NCBI GenBank assembly: GCA_964371945.1
Contig: CAYJPA010000050.1
Span: forward strand, 1-44,236
Length of the DNA stretch: 44,236 bases
DNA from: CAYJPA01 sp964371945
GTDB taxonomy: Bacteria > Chloroflexota > Chloroflexia > Thermomicrobiales > UBA6265
Reading direction: 5' to 3'
In this document: positions 16,517 through 25,600 of the stretch, in pieces
Layout of the letters: every line of letters begins with the position of its first letter
How positions within the stretch are numbered: the stretch's first letter is position 1
Made by a program: the position numbers and the translations under genes
The notes under the pieces: generated by a model
What the model saw: the letters and a program-made list of their open reading frames with translations, nothing else
What the model was told of the DNA's origin: nothing
Database searches by the model: none

Positions 16517-17842
16517 CTAGAACACAAAGTAGCGGAGCCAAAGGTAAAGACTGGCGACGCACAGACTAAGCAATGCGAACGGCGCTCCAATCCGTGTGAA
16601 ACCCCAGAACCCGATGTGGTCCCCGCGCCGTTCCGCAATTCCGACTGCCACCACATTTGCCGAGGCGCCGACGAGCGTGCCGTTCCCTCCTAGACACGCG
16701 CCAAGCGCCAGCGCCCACCACAACGGAACGACCTGGGGATGCAACGCAAACGCCGCATCGTCCAGCGACGCCAACTCCGGGAGCATCAGTCGAGCTAAAG
16801 CGAAAGTGAGTGGGATCAGGGTGGCCACGGCCGGAATGTTGTCGACCAGCGCTGACGCGATGCCCGCGATCCAGAGCAGTGCGATTGCCGTCAGGGTGAC
16901 ATCACCGCCGGTAACGTCCACCGCCCGCCTGGCGATTCGATCGAGCAGCCCGATCTCCTCGATCCCACCGACAAGAATGAAGAGACCAACGAAGAAAAAG
17001 ATCGTCGGCCACTCAACCTCCGACAAAACGTCATGCAGATCGACGCGGCTCAACAGGAGCAGAAGGACGGCACCGAACATGGCGATTGTTCCGGCCTCAT
17101 AGTGAAGAACGCTGTGCAACATGAATCCGACGACCGTCAGAGCGAGCACGACGAGAGACCGTCGAAGCAACTTACGATCACCGATGTGGACGCTTGCATC
17201 GGCGATCGCCAGCGCCCTGCGTCCCTCGGGGGTCGGCTCGCCCAATGCGCCCTTCCGGCTATAGATCAGCCAGAATCCGCCGACCATCAATATGAGCAGC
17301 AGGATCACGATCGGCGTCAGATTCAACACGAAGTCGACAAAGTTAAGCCCGGTCGCGCTGCCGATCAAAATATTGGGCGGATCGCCGATCAGGGTCGCTG
17401 TGCCTCCGATATTGCTGGCGATGACCTGGGTGATGAGAAACGGGCGAGAATCGAGGCCGAGGTCGTCCGTGATCGCCATCGTGACCGGTATCATCAATAA
17501 GATGGTGGTCACATTGTCCAGAAATGCCGACGCAACGGCGGTAAAGAGGGCAAACCCAAGCAGCATTCGCCAAGGGTCGCCGCCGAACGCGATCGCCGTT
17601 TTCCAGCCCGCATAGCGAAACACCCCTGTCCTCTTCAGCACGTTGACGATGATCATCATCCCGATCAGAAGCGCGATGGTGTTTGGGTCGATCGCGGACA
17701 GAGCCTGGTGCTGATCGACAACTCCAAAAACGATCATCAAGCCGGCGCCGGTCAGGGCAACGGTGGCACGATCGAGGCGCTCACTAATAATGATTGCGTA
17801 GGTCGCAACGAAAATGATCGTTGCGATCGTCAGATCCGACAT
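16517..17842 (-). CDS. NhaD/ArsB-type sodium:proton antiporter
   Basis: This 441-aa ion-transporter-superfamily protein is of the ArsB/NhaD group. Key segments are TAVASAFLDNVTTILLMIPVT and IASNIGGTATLIGDPPNILIG, mirrored in the second half by IASALVDNIPAVATLIPLTF and LGGNGTLVGASANVVAVGIA. This inverted pair is the hallmark of the family. I chose ATG 17842 (MSDLTIATII), preceded by GAGGGGG at seven bases. A longer frame to 17959 would translate a structured leader. The nhaA gene follows at once, which favours a Na+/H+ role over arsenite or dicarboxylate transport. A terminator-like hairpin stands 30 bases upstream of the start codon. Confidence 0.87.
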   Translation of the reverse strand: MSDLTIATIIFVATYAIIISERLDRATVALTGAGLMIVFGVVDQHQALSAIDPNTIALLIGMMIIVNVLKRTGVFRYAGWKTAIAFGGDPWRMLLGFALFTAVASAFLDNVTTILLMIPVTMAITDDLGLDSRPFLITQVIASNIGGTATLIGDPPNILIGSATGLNFVDFVLNLTPIVILLLILMVGGFWLIYSRKGALGEPTPEGRRALAIADASVHIGDRKLLRRSLVVLALTVVGFMLHSVLHYEAGTIAMFGAVLLLLLSRVDLHDVLSEVEWPTIFFFVGLFILVGGIEEIGLLDRIARRAVDVTGGDVTLTAIALLWIAGIASALVDNIPAVATLIPLTFALARLMLPELASLDDAAFALHPQVVPLWWALALGACLGGNGTLVGASANVVAVGIAERRGDHIGFWGFTRIGAPFALLSLCVASLYLWLRYFVF

Positions 17843-17980
17843 TGCCCCCTCGCCCGAACCAGATCGAACACAAAAAGGACTGCCTGTTTGGCAGTCCCCT
17901 CCGTCAGCCGTCGTGGGTAAGGGGTACGCGGCGCCCCCTGGGGCGCGTTCTCGCGCCACCGCAATTCAACGAACTATAGC
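17843..17980 (-). promoter_or_regulatory. Structured 5' leader of the nhaD-nhaA genes
   Basis: On the minus strand a TATAGT -10-like box (17972-17977) is followed by about 100 structured bases. Hairpin GGCGCG-AGAA-CGCGCC shares its right arm with an alternative pairing, GCGCCCC/GGGGGCGC. CCCCTT (about 17919-17924) can pair with GGAGGGG (about 17897-17903), whose last bases also belong to the terminator stem. These mutually exclusive pairings suggest transcription attenuation or a riboswitch. I cannot match it to a known class by eye. A -35 box is not clear. Confidence 0.5.
17873..17900 (-). terminator. Intrinsic terminator/attenuator before nhaD
   Basis: On the minus strand, stem GGACTGCC/GGCAGTCC with loop AAACA is followed directly by TTTTTGTG, a standard intrinsic terminator. 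It lies between the solute-binding protein stop (18015) and the nhaD-like start (17842). It could end the upstream gene or act as an attenuator in the nhaD leader. Confidence 0.8.
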
Positions 17981-18014
17981 GCACCAACCTTCTGCTGGCG
18001 CGATTGACGCCTCT

Positions 18015-19451
18015 TTACTCCTCCGCTTCGCCGGCCTCGATGAAGTAAAGGCTTCGCCTCGCGGTCAGCGGTGTACCGAGCAGTCCTTCAGTCCGAATCA
18101 TGGTGCGTGCAATCGCGCCCTGGATGTCTCCGTCGCTATAGAATGCCTGGCGGAACGAACGATTGAACGCCCACTCCACACCCGGCCAGTTCGCGATCGC
18201 CGGCAGCCGGCGCGAGATCGCGATGTTGTCAACGAAGACCCTTGCCCGTTCAGGAGCCATCGTGAAGTTGCTCAGGCCAAGCCGATCGGTGACCTCGCTT
18301 CCCTTCAAGAATACGTCCGACTCGGCCACGGATCGGAGCGACGGCACCGTGCGTCCGGTGCTTGCCAGAAACGACTGTCCAACCGGCCCATTGGCGAACT
18401 CCATGAAGGTCCACGCGGCTTCTTTCTGATTGGACATCGAGGTCAAGCAGAACGCGTCGACATGCAGAACATTCGCCGGCGACTGGCCGATGGGCAGCGG
18501 AGCGACGTCCCAGCGCAAGTCTTTTTGCGCCCGTAACGCCGGCACGATTCGACGCGTGTGGATGAACATTGCCGCGCGTCCGCCCTGGAAACGGGACAGA
18601 TCGGTTTCCTCAAAGGTTTTGGATTCGCTTGGGGTGACTTGGAGCCCGGAATCGCCCAGCGACACGAGAAATCTGAGTCCGTTTTGTGCGGCATTGGTGC
18701 TTAGGTCCATTCGGGTCGGAGTATCCGGATCGTCGACGAATTCTCCCCCAGCGCCCCAAACGAACGCGGCGAAGCGCGAGAGCGTCGGATCGATCGCGAG
18801 TCCGTACGTCCCGACCAAGCCGTCGCTGTCGCGATCGACTGTCAGCGTGGAAGCAATGCCGGTGAATTCTTTCCATGTCCAGTTATCGGAGGGATACGGC
18901 AGGCCAAATTCGTCGAAAATGTCCTTGTTATAATAAACAACAAGGCTCGATGCATTCTGGGGCAGACCGCCGAGCTCGAACCGCGTTAGTGTCCGATAGC
19001 GGAAAGCGTTCAAGGACTCCATGTAGAAGTCCTCTTCGTTGAGAACAGTGCTGGAAGAGAGGTACTCCCCAAGCGGCTCAATTAGTCCCCGTGAGGTGAG
19101 CTCGCCAAGTTGCCGATAGTTCAACAAAAAGACGTCCGGAAAGTTCTCGCCCGAAAACGACGTTTGCAGCCAAGGTTGATACGGGCTGCTCTTTTCATGT
19201 TTGGGCACGAGCGTTGCGTCGCCTGACGGCAATGCGATCGAATCGATCGCAATCTCAGGATGGGCCGCTTCAAAGGTCGCAACGAGTCGTTCGTATGCCG
19301 TGTGCTCTTCGACGGTTCCAAAGTAGGCAAATTTCACCGTAGGCGTGCCGCTCGCTACCGTGCCTCGGCGAGTGCCAAATGTCGCGAGTGCCGCGCCCGC
19401 GCCCGCCGTTACCAAGGCCCGCCGATGCATCCGAGTTGTGAGAAGTTCCAT
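18015..19451 (-). CDS. Extracellular solute-binding protein (family 1)
   Basis: This 478-aa protein is an ABC-type sugar-binding protein of solute-binding family 1. An N-terminal export signal (MHRRALVTAGAGAALATFG, with adjacent arginines, Tat-like) precedes the mature part starting TPTVKFAYFG. Family elements follow: YERLVATFEAAHPEI, FPDVFLLNYRQLGELTSRG, NASSLVVYYNKDIFDEFGLP, WTWKEFTGIASTLT, and the C-terminal KEAAWTFMEFANGPVGQSF. GGAGGAGAG precedes the ATG. No permease or ATPase gene is next to it, so it is an orphan in this window. The divergent neighbour two genes away is a GH13 glycosidase, which is compatible with oligosaccharide uptake, but the ligand is not shown. Confidence 0.88.
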   Translation of the reverse strand: MELLTTRMHRRALVTAGAGAALATFGTRRGTVASGTPTVKFAYFGTVEEHTAYERLVATFEAAHPEIAIDSIALPSGDATLVPKHEKSSPYQPWLQTSFSGENFPDVFLLNYRQLGELTSRGLIEPLGEYLSSSTVLNEEDFYMESLNAFRYRTLTRFELGGLPQNASSLVVYYNKDIFDEFGLPYPSDNWTWKEFTGIASTLTVDRDSDGLVGTYGLAIDPTLSRFAAFVWGAGGEFVDDPDTPTRMDLSTNAAQNGLRFLVSLGDSGLQVTPSESKTFEETDLSRFQGGRAAMFIHTRRIVPALRAQKDLRWDVAPLPIGQSPANVLHVDAFCLTSMSNQKEAAWTFMEFANGPVGQSFLASTGRTVPSLRSVAESDVFLKGSEVTDRLGLSNFTMAPERARVFVDNIAISRRLPAIANWPGVEWAFNRSFRQAFYSDGDIQGAIARTMIRTEGLLGTPLTARRSLYFIEAGEAEE

Positions 19452-19835
19452 CGCTCTCCTCCAGAGGGTCGTGGGCGATCGCTCGCATGGTCTCGCCGGA
19501 CTCGGCGAAGGTACTCCATGTTGCCATCACTCGGCGCCAACGCCGGGATCCGAACCGCCTCTCTTTTGACGATTAGGCGCGAATCCACTCAATGAGGTTC
19601 TATAGATCTTAACACCCAGTCCGCGAATTCGAAGGGGACTGGTTGCCAGGCGTCCTCGAGCCAGATCGATGATGCGTGATCGTGCCGCCAACTTGGTTCT
19701 GACAGTCAGTAGCAGATTTGCCGTTTTCAAACCTTTGGCCCATCTCGTCGTCTTGTACACGTGGGCGGCATCGCCGAAAATCCCGGTCAAGTCAGGGAAA
19801 CCCACGTGTTTCTCCGGCGAGTGAAGAGGGTTGAA
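19452..19835. other. Divergent intergenic region
   Basis: These 384 bases separate the solute-binding protein gene (minus) from the small plus-strand gene pair and must hold promoters for both. TATAGA-like boxes occur near 19609-19616, but I see no -35 partner at proper spacing. No gene is evident. Confidence 0.4.
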
Positions 19836-20402
19836 ATGGCGCTGTTCAAACGCCGAACGCGGCAAACCGATGAACTGAAGCCGGTCGACTCATCACAGCG
19901 GCCCGGATGGGCAAGGCGACTTAGCATTGTAGGTCAGTCACTGGATACGATTCCCCATCCGATCCGAGATGTCGTGGTCGTTACTGAGGGCAATCCAGGC
20001 GAAGATGGTGCGTTGATCAGCCTTCTTGGGTACCGCGAAAGTGCCTATCACGCGGGTTGGACATCGATCATGTATAGCTGGAGCACCAGCGTGGCCGAGT
20101 CTCAACTGGACCATCAACTGGCACCCGGTACACCTGTTCATAGCGGGTACACACAAGCATCTAGTCACGGTGAGTGGGAGATAAGGCTGCGGAGCGTAGG
20201 CAGTCTTCTGGACCGTTCGGGAACGCCGCTTCGGTCGGTTACCGTTATCGATCTCATAACCGGCGTTCTCGTTAACGCGATCGTTCCGGTTACGGACCCC
20301 GTCCCTGGATGGGAGCTCCGATCGATCGAGCTCTCGAACGACCGTATCCTCTTTGAGTCGAATCAACTTGGTGCTCACGTCTCAGCGGCGGCATCCAGGT
20401 GA
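19836..20402 (+). CDS. Hypothetical protein, 188 aa
   Basis: I do not recognise this 188-aa protein. It has no signal peptide or membrane segment. It starts with basic residues (MALFKRRTRQ), then a likely beta-rich body (VVVVTEGNPGEDGALISLLG, EWEIRLRSVGSLL, SVTVIDLITGVLVNAIV). ATG 19836 has AAGAGGG close upstream, whereas the longer frame from 19761 has none. The next gene follows after 10 bases, so the two form a pair. The strand pattern suggests a small globular beta domain; no function is offered. Confidence 0.6.
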   Translation: MALFKRRTRQTDELKPVDSSQRPGWARRLSIVGQSLDTIPHPIRDVVVVTEGNPGEDGALISLLGYRESAYHAGWTSIMYSWSTSVAESQLDHQLAPGTPVHSGYTQASSHGEWEIRLRSVGSLLDRSGTPLRSVTVIDLITGVLVNAIVPVTDPVPGWELRSIELSNDRILFESNQLGAHVSAAASR

Positions 20403-20412
20403 TGAGGTCGAA

Positions 20413-20661
20413 ATGAAACTCTTCACGGGGCTTGGAACAACTGATTATCAGGACATCCTGAGGGCCATCGGTGCTTATCTCGACGAGCAGCGACTTCGAG
20501 ACGTCCGAATCTGGGAGCACGAAGATGGGATGATCGTACAGGGTCGCGCTCAAGACGATGACACGGCGACCTATCAATCCATCTTGCTTTCGGATGCTGA
20601 TCTGAGCCTTTTGTTGGAGGAGGCTTATCGTCGACGTAATCGAGATTCGATCGCCTCCTAG
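20413..20661 (+). CDS. Hypothetical protein, 82 aa
   Basis: This 82-aa acidic protein (MKLFTGLGTTDYQDILRAIG) has an N-terminal helix (QDILRAIGAYLDEQRL), a beta hairpin (VRIWEHEDGMIVQGR) and a C-terminal helix (SLLLEEAYRRRNR). It starts 10 bases after the 188-aa gene with GATGAGG as likely ribosome site, so the pair is co-transcribed. I know no family for it. Size and layout fit a small partner or regulatory protein, but that is a guess. Confidence 0.6.
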   Translation: MKLFTGLGTTDYQDILRAIGAYLDEQRLRDVRIWEHEDGMIVQGRAQDDDTATYQSILLSDADLSLLLEEAYRRRNRDSIAS

Positions 20662-20794
20662 CATCGCTTCGATTCGCAGACCCCTTTTCAGTCACTCCCG
20701 ATCACGAGCTCCCCAGCACAACCGCTACAATCGCCGAATCGATCGACGTCGGATTGCGAATGTTTCGCCATCCGGCTCCTTTGAGGAAGCGAGC

Positions 20795-22417
20795 TTGGAA
20801 TTCTCACTCTTCGCGCCTACGCTTTCAGACGTTCAGCTTATCGGTTCGTGGAGCGATGCTCCCGTTCAAATGACAAAGGACGGAGCAGGTGAATGGCGTG
20901 CCGGTGTAGAGCTCCCCGACGGGCGCCACAGCTACCGATTCCGGCTTGAATCCCGTTCTTCGTTTATGAACGGCGCGATTCTCGACGTCACCGATCCCCG
21001 CGCTCGCCTCATTGACGATCGAAACGGAGACGCTTCCATCGTTCTCGTCCGCGGCGGCCGAGACGTCACCACGGATCCAGAATTTCCCTGGCGGCACGAC
21101 GATGTGCGGCTTCCTCAAGATCACGAACTGATCATCTACGAGCTTCATATTGCGGAATTCGGCTGGGATGGCGACCATCCGGGCACGTTTGAACGAGTAA
21201 TTGAACGACTGGACTATCTGGTCGAGCTCGGTGTCAATGCCATCGAGTTAATGCCAATTGCCGCGTTTCCCGGTGACAGATCGTGGGGATACAACATCCG
21301 GCATCAATTCGCGGTCGAGAATTCTTACGGATCGCCGAGCGACTTCAAACGCCTGGTCGATGAGTGCCATGGTCGAGGAATCCGGGTCATCATGGACCTG
21401 GTGCTCAATCACACGGAAACGGAGTCGCCGCTAACCAGAATTGATTTTCACTATTGGTTTCGAGACGACCGCGAGGGAGAGCTTTCATTCGGTCCCAAGC
21501 TCGACTATGAACGAATCGATGATCAAACTGGCGTCATGCCCGCGCGGAAATTCGGTCATGAGATCGCTGGCTTCTGGCTGCCCGAGTACCACCTCGATGG
21601 CTACCGGCTCGATGCCACGGCCGTGCTCGATAACTTCGATTTCGTGCGCGAGGTGCGGGCGATCGCTAATGAGCGTTCCGGCGGGAAACCGGTCTTTATC
21701 GTGGCCGAGCAACTCCCGGAAGATCCGGCGATCGCGGGTCCTGATGCTCCAGCAGACGGGGCCTGGCATCAGCGATTCGAGCGTGCGGTTGTGGAATCGT
21801 TGCGGGACGTCAATGACGGTTCGACCGAGGAGCTTCGATATGCACTGCAACCTGCCAATTCGGGTTATGTGGACCCTGCACTTGTTGTCAATTACGTGGA
21901 ATCGCACGACGAACAGACGCTCATGCATGTGCTCGCCCAGGACGGAACCTTCGGTGACGCCGCGTTCCGCAAGCATAAGCTCGCCGCGGCACTCTTGTTC
22001 ACCGCGGTCGGCATTCCAATGCTGTATCAGGGGCAGGAGTTCGGCGGTCACCGTATGCGCGATCTCGAGGTCCGCCCCCTCCAGTGGGATCTCCTCGATC
22101 AAGACTATGGGCTCCACCTTAAGGAGCACTATGAGAGTCTCATTCGAGTCCGTAAGGAGTACCCGGCCCTTGCCGGCGCCGAGCTGGAAGTCCTGGAAGG
22201 AATGAACGAGCGCGGCCTAGTCGCCTACCGCCGGGGCTCGGGGGATCAACGGGTGATCGTGATCGCAAACGTGCTCGACGAAGACCGGGAGAGCGCCGTC
22301 CCACTCGAAACAGGCAGTTGGCGAGAGCTGACCTTCGGGTACGATCTGACAATTGACAATGAACCGCTCCTCGATTCGCTGCCTGCTTCGGGAGCCAAAA
22401 TCTACGTCCCACGCTAG
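20795..22417 (+). CDS. GH13 alpha-glycosidase with N-terminal CBM48-like domain
   Basis: This 540-aa enzyme of glycoside hydrolase family 13 acts on alpha-glucans. An N-terminal beta-sandwich (1-90, VQLIGSWSDAPVQM and HSYRFRLESR) resembles CBM48. The TIM barrel follows with conserved region I DLVLNH (201-206), nucleophile D273 in GYRLDATAV, acid/base E305 in FIVAEQ, and D372 in VESHDEQ, so all three catalytic acids are present. The order and short barrel resemble maltooligosyltrehalose trehalohydrolases and branching-type enzymes; I cannot fix the exact activity. No signal peptide is seen, so it is probably cytosolic. The start is TTG 20795 with GAGGAAG upstream; no in-frame ATG lies nearby. 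Confidence 0.85.
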   Translation: MEFSLFAPTLSDVQLIGSWSDAPVQMTKDGAGEWRAGVELPDGRHSYRFRLESRSSFMNGAILDVTDPRARLIDDRNGDASIVLVRGGRDVTTDPEFPWRHDDVRLPQDHELIIYELHIAEFGWDGDHPGTFERVIERLDYLVELGVNAIELMPIAAFPGDRSWGYNIRHQFAVENSYGSPSDFKRLVDECHGRGIRVIMDLVLNHTETESPLTRIDFHYWFRDDREGELSFGPKLDYERIDDQTGVMPARKFGHEIAGFWLPEYHLDGYRLDATAVLDNFDFVREVRAIANERSGGKPVFIVAEQLPEDPAIAGPDAPADGAWHQRFERAVVESLRDVNDGSTEELRYALQPANSGYVDPALVVNYVESHDEQTLMHVLAQDGTFGDAAFRKHKLAAALLFTAVGIPMLYQGQEFGGHRMRDLEVRPLQWDLLDQDYGLHLKEHYESLIRVRKEYPALAGAELEVLEGMNERGLVAYRRGSGDQRVIVIANVLDEDRESAVPLETGSWRELTFGYDLTIDNEPLLDSLPASGAKIYVPR

Positions 22418-22622
22418 AGCGGGTCCTCACCAATGTTTCGGCCCCGACATGTGAGTACAAGGCGATTCTTGGAATGCGGCGATGGGCTACGGTAAACTCG
22501 ATTGACCTGGAGTCTGTTCCATCACGCATAATTCGACGGGCGATGAAGATTCAGAACGAAGCAACCGGCTCAACGAGCGAAACTGATTGCACGGCGATTA
22601 CCGAAGCAAAAGGGGAAATCCG

Positions 22623-25600
22623 ATGAATATCGGCCGTTTCATCGGTGCCTGGCTGTGCGCAATTCAATTCCGGTCAAAGGCGGTTCACTGCGCGCACGGG
22701 GTGGTTCGATTCGAATCATTGCTGATTGCCGTGATGATGCTTTCGATTACGCTTGCTCTACCGTCGAGCACAAGCGCGTCCGTTCCGTCAGGTTTCACCG
22801 ATACATTGATCGCATCGGTGAGCGCACCGACGGACATCGCGTTCACGTCCAACGGCAAACTGCTCGCGACGTCGCAGGGTGGGTCGCTGTATCTTGTGAC
22901 CGGCGGCGCCACAACCAAGATCCTTGATCTCTCGAGCAAAACCTGCACGGATTTCGAGCGGGGCATGCTCGGAGTTACGGCCGATCCTTCCTTCACCACC
23001 AATCACTTCATTTACATCTTCTACACCGTTGAGAAAAACGGAGGATGCTCACACAACAACGCGAATGCTGCCGTGAATCGCGTTTCCCGGTTCGAAATGA
23101 GCGGGAGCACGGTGCTCGCGGGCAGCGAAACCGTTCTGGTCGACAACATGCCCTCGCCGAACGGCAATCACAACGGTGGTGACTTGCTCTTCGGCAAGGA
23201 TGGTTTGCTTTACATCTCGATCGGCGACGGCGGATGCGATCTGACCCTAACATCCAATTGCGGCGGTGCGAATCAGAATGCCCGCAAGCGCAATATCCTC
23301 ACCGGCAAAATCTTGCGCATTACTCGCGACGGCGGCATTCCCGCTTCGAATCCATTCCAGGGCTCCGATTCTGGGCGATGCAACGTCACCGGCCGAACCA
23401 CAAAAACACACTGCCAGGAGACCTTCGTCTGGGGTCTCCGAAACCCTTTCCGAATCGCGCTCGATCCCAACTCGTCCGGAACCAAGATCTACATCAACGA
23501 CGTCGGCCAGAACATCTGGGAAGAGATCGATCAGGCGGTCGCGGGTTCCGACTACGGTTGGAACGTCCGCGAAGGTTTCTGCGCGAATGGGTCGGCCTCG
23601 GATTGCGGTTCCCCTCCTTCGGGCATGAGGAACCCGATTTTCGCCTACCAGCATGACGGTTCAGGCTGCAATTCGATCACCGGCGGTGCATTTGTGCCAA
23701 ACGGCGTCTGGTCCTCAACCTACACGGGATCGTATCTCTATTCCGACTACGTCTGCGGCAAGATCTTCCGGCTCAAAAACGGCTCGAGCTTTTCCTTCGC
23801 GTCCAACCTCGGACCTGTGACAACGCTGCAATTCGGCCCATTCGGTACTTCCCAGGCGCTCTACTACACCTCTTATTCCGGTCAAATACGGCGAATCTCG
23901 ACCAACCGCTTCCCGGTAGCGGTCATCAAGGCCACACCGCAATCGGGTCTTGCCCCATTGACCGTGAAGTTCGACGGGAGTGAAAGCACCGATCCGGACA
24001 ACGACCCGCTGACCTACACCTGGGATTTCGGGGACGGATCTGCGACGGCGACCGGCGCGAAGGTCGAGCACACCTACACCGTAAATGTATTGCGAACCGC
24101 AAAGTTGACAGTAACCGACGGCAAAACCGCCGCGATTTCAACGACGATCAAGATCGATGTCGGCAACACTCCGCCTGAACCGTCAATTACGTCGCCGCTT
24201 TCAACCGATCTCTTTACCGTTGGGCAAGCGATCACACTGCAGGGTTCGGCGACGGATGCCAAAGACGGCACGATTCCCAACTCGTCGCTCAAGTGGGAGG
24301 TGATGCTTCATCACGACTCCCACGAACACCCGCTACTGACGGCCACGGGAAACAATCTCCACTTCGCCGGCCCAGCGCCGGAGGATTTGCTCGCCGCGTC
24401 CAACAGCTATCTTGTGATCAACCTGACCGCGACCGATTCGTCCGGGCTGTCCAAAACCGTCTCTCAAACCATGCAACCGAAGAAGGTCGATGTTCTGGTC
24501 GACTCGAGTCCAACCGGTCTGAACGTGCTGATCGAAGGAATCGTGCACGTAACGCCGGCCACGGTCGAAACTTGGGCAGGCAACATCCTCGATCTCTCGG
24601 CCCCCGATCAGATACTCCCGTCCGGCGAACCGGTCGCCTGGGATTCCTGGAGCGTCAACGGCGGGCAAGCGTTCCAGTTCAGCACGCCCAATGAGGACTC
24701 GACCGTCACGGCGATATACGAACTGGTCACCGGGCCAGCATTTGCTCCGACGGCTGACGCTCGCGTTCGCGAAAGCGAGCCGGCGAAAATAGAAGGCACC
24801 GCTACCGGTCTGACGACAAAAGGTGGCAACTCCGACTTCGAATCGTTCATCCGGTTTGAAACAAGCGGCATCAGCGGGCCCGTCATCTCTGCAACGCTCT
24901 ATTTGTTCGCCTACGATGGAACGTCAGACGGACCGGCGATCTACAAGACTTCGAGCTCGTGGTCGGAGTCTGGACTCAAGTGGAGCAACAAGCCCAACTC
25001 CTCGGGTGGAGCGCTCGATGACGCCGGAGCGATTCCAGCCCAAACCTGGTTCACGCTCGACGTTACACGTGCGATCACCGGGAACGGGAAGTTCAACTTC
25101 CTGCTGCGCTCAACGTCCACCGATGCGATGTCCGCCTACTCGCGCGAAGCCGGCAGTCGCCAACCGCGACTCGTCGTCGTCACCGCCGGCGGCGCGGGCG
25201 ATACCGTCGCTCCTTCGATTCCGACCGGCCTGAGCGGCGATGCCCCAACTTCGTCTCGGATCGATCTTGTATGGAGCGCCTCGACCGACAATGTAGCAGT
25301 GACCGGATACGACATCTTCCGGAACGGCATCCTGTTGACATCGACCGGCACGAGCTCCTACTCGGATTTGAATGTCTCACCAAACAAGGGGTATCAGTAT
25401 CAGATTAGGGCCCGCGACGGCGCGGGCAATGTCTCGCCGTTCACGAGCATCGTAGCAATCAATACTCCGGCCCCCACCCGGACGTTAGTCTTCCCGGCGA
25501 TTGGCGATACCTACGTGTCCGAGTCGTCGCCGGCGACCAGTTACGGCAGGAGCTCCGTGCTGAAGGTGGAAGGCGGGAGCGATCCCGATCTCATCGCCTA

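Noticed and set aside
17843..17959. Extended N-terminus of the NhaD-like protein from 17959
   Set aside because: It would translate the terminator hairpin and leader; MSDLTIATII at 17842 has a good ribosome site and begins at the first membrane helix.
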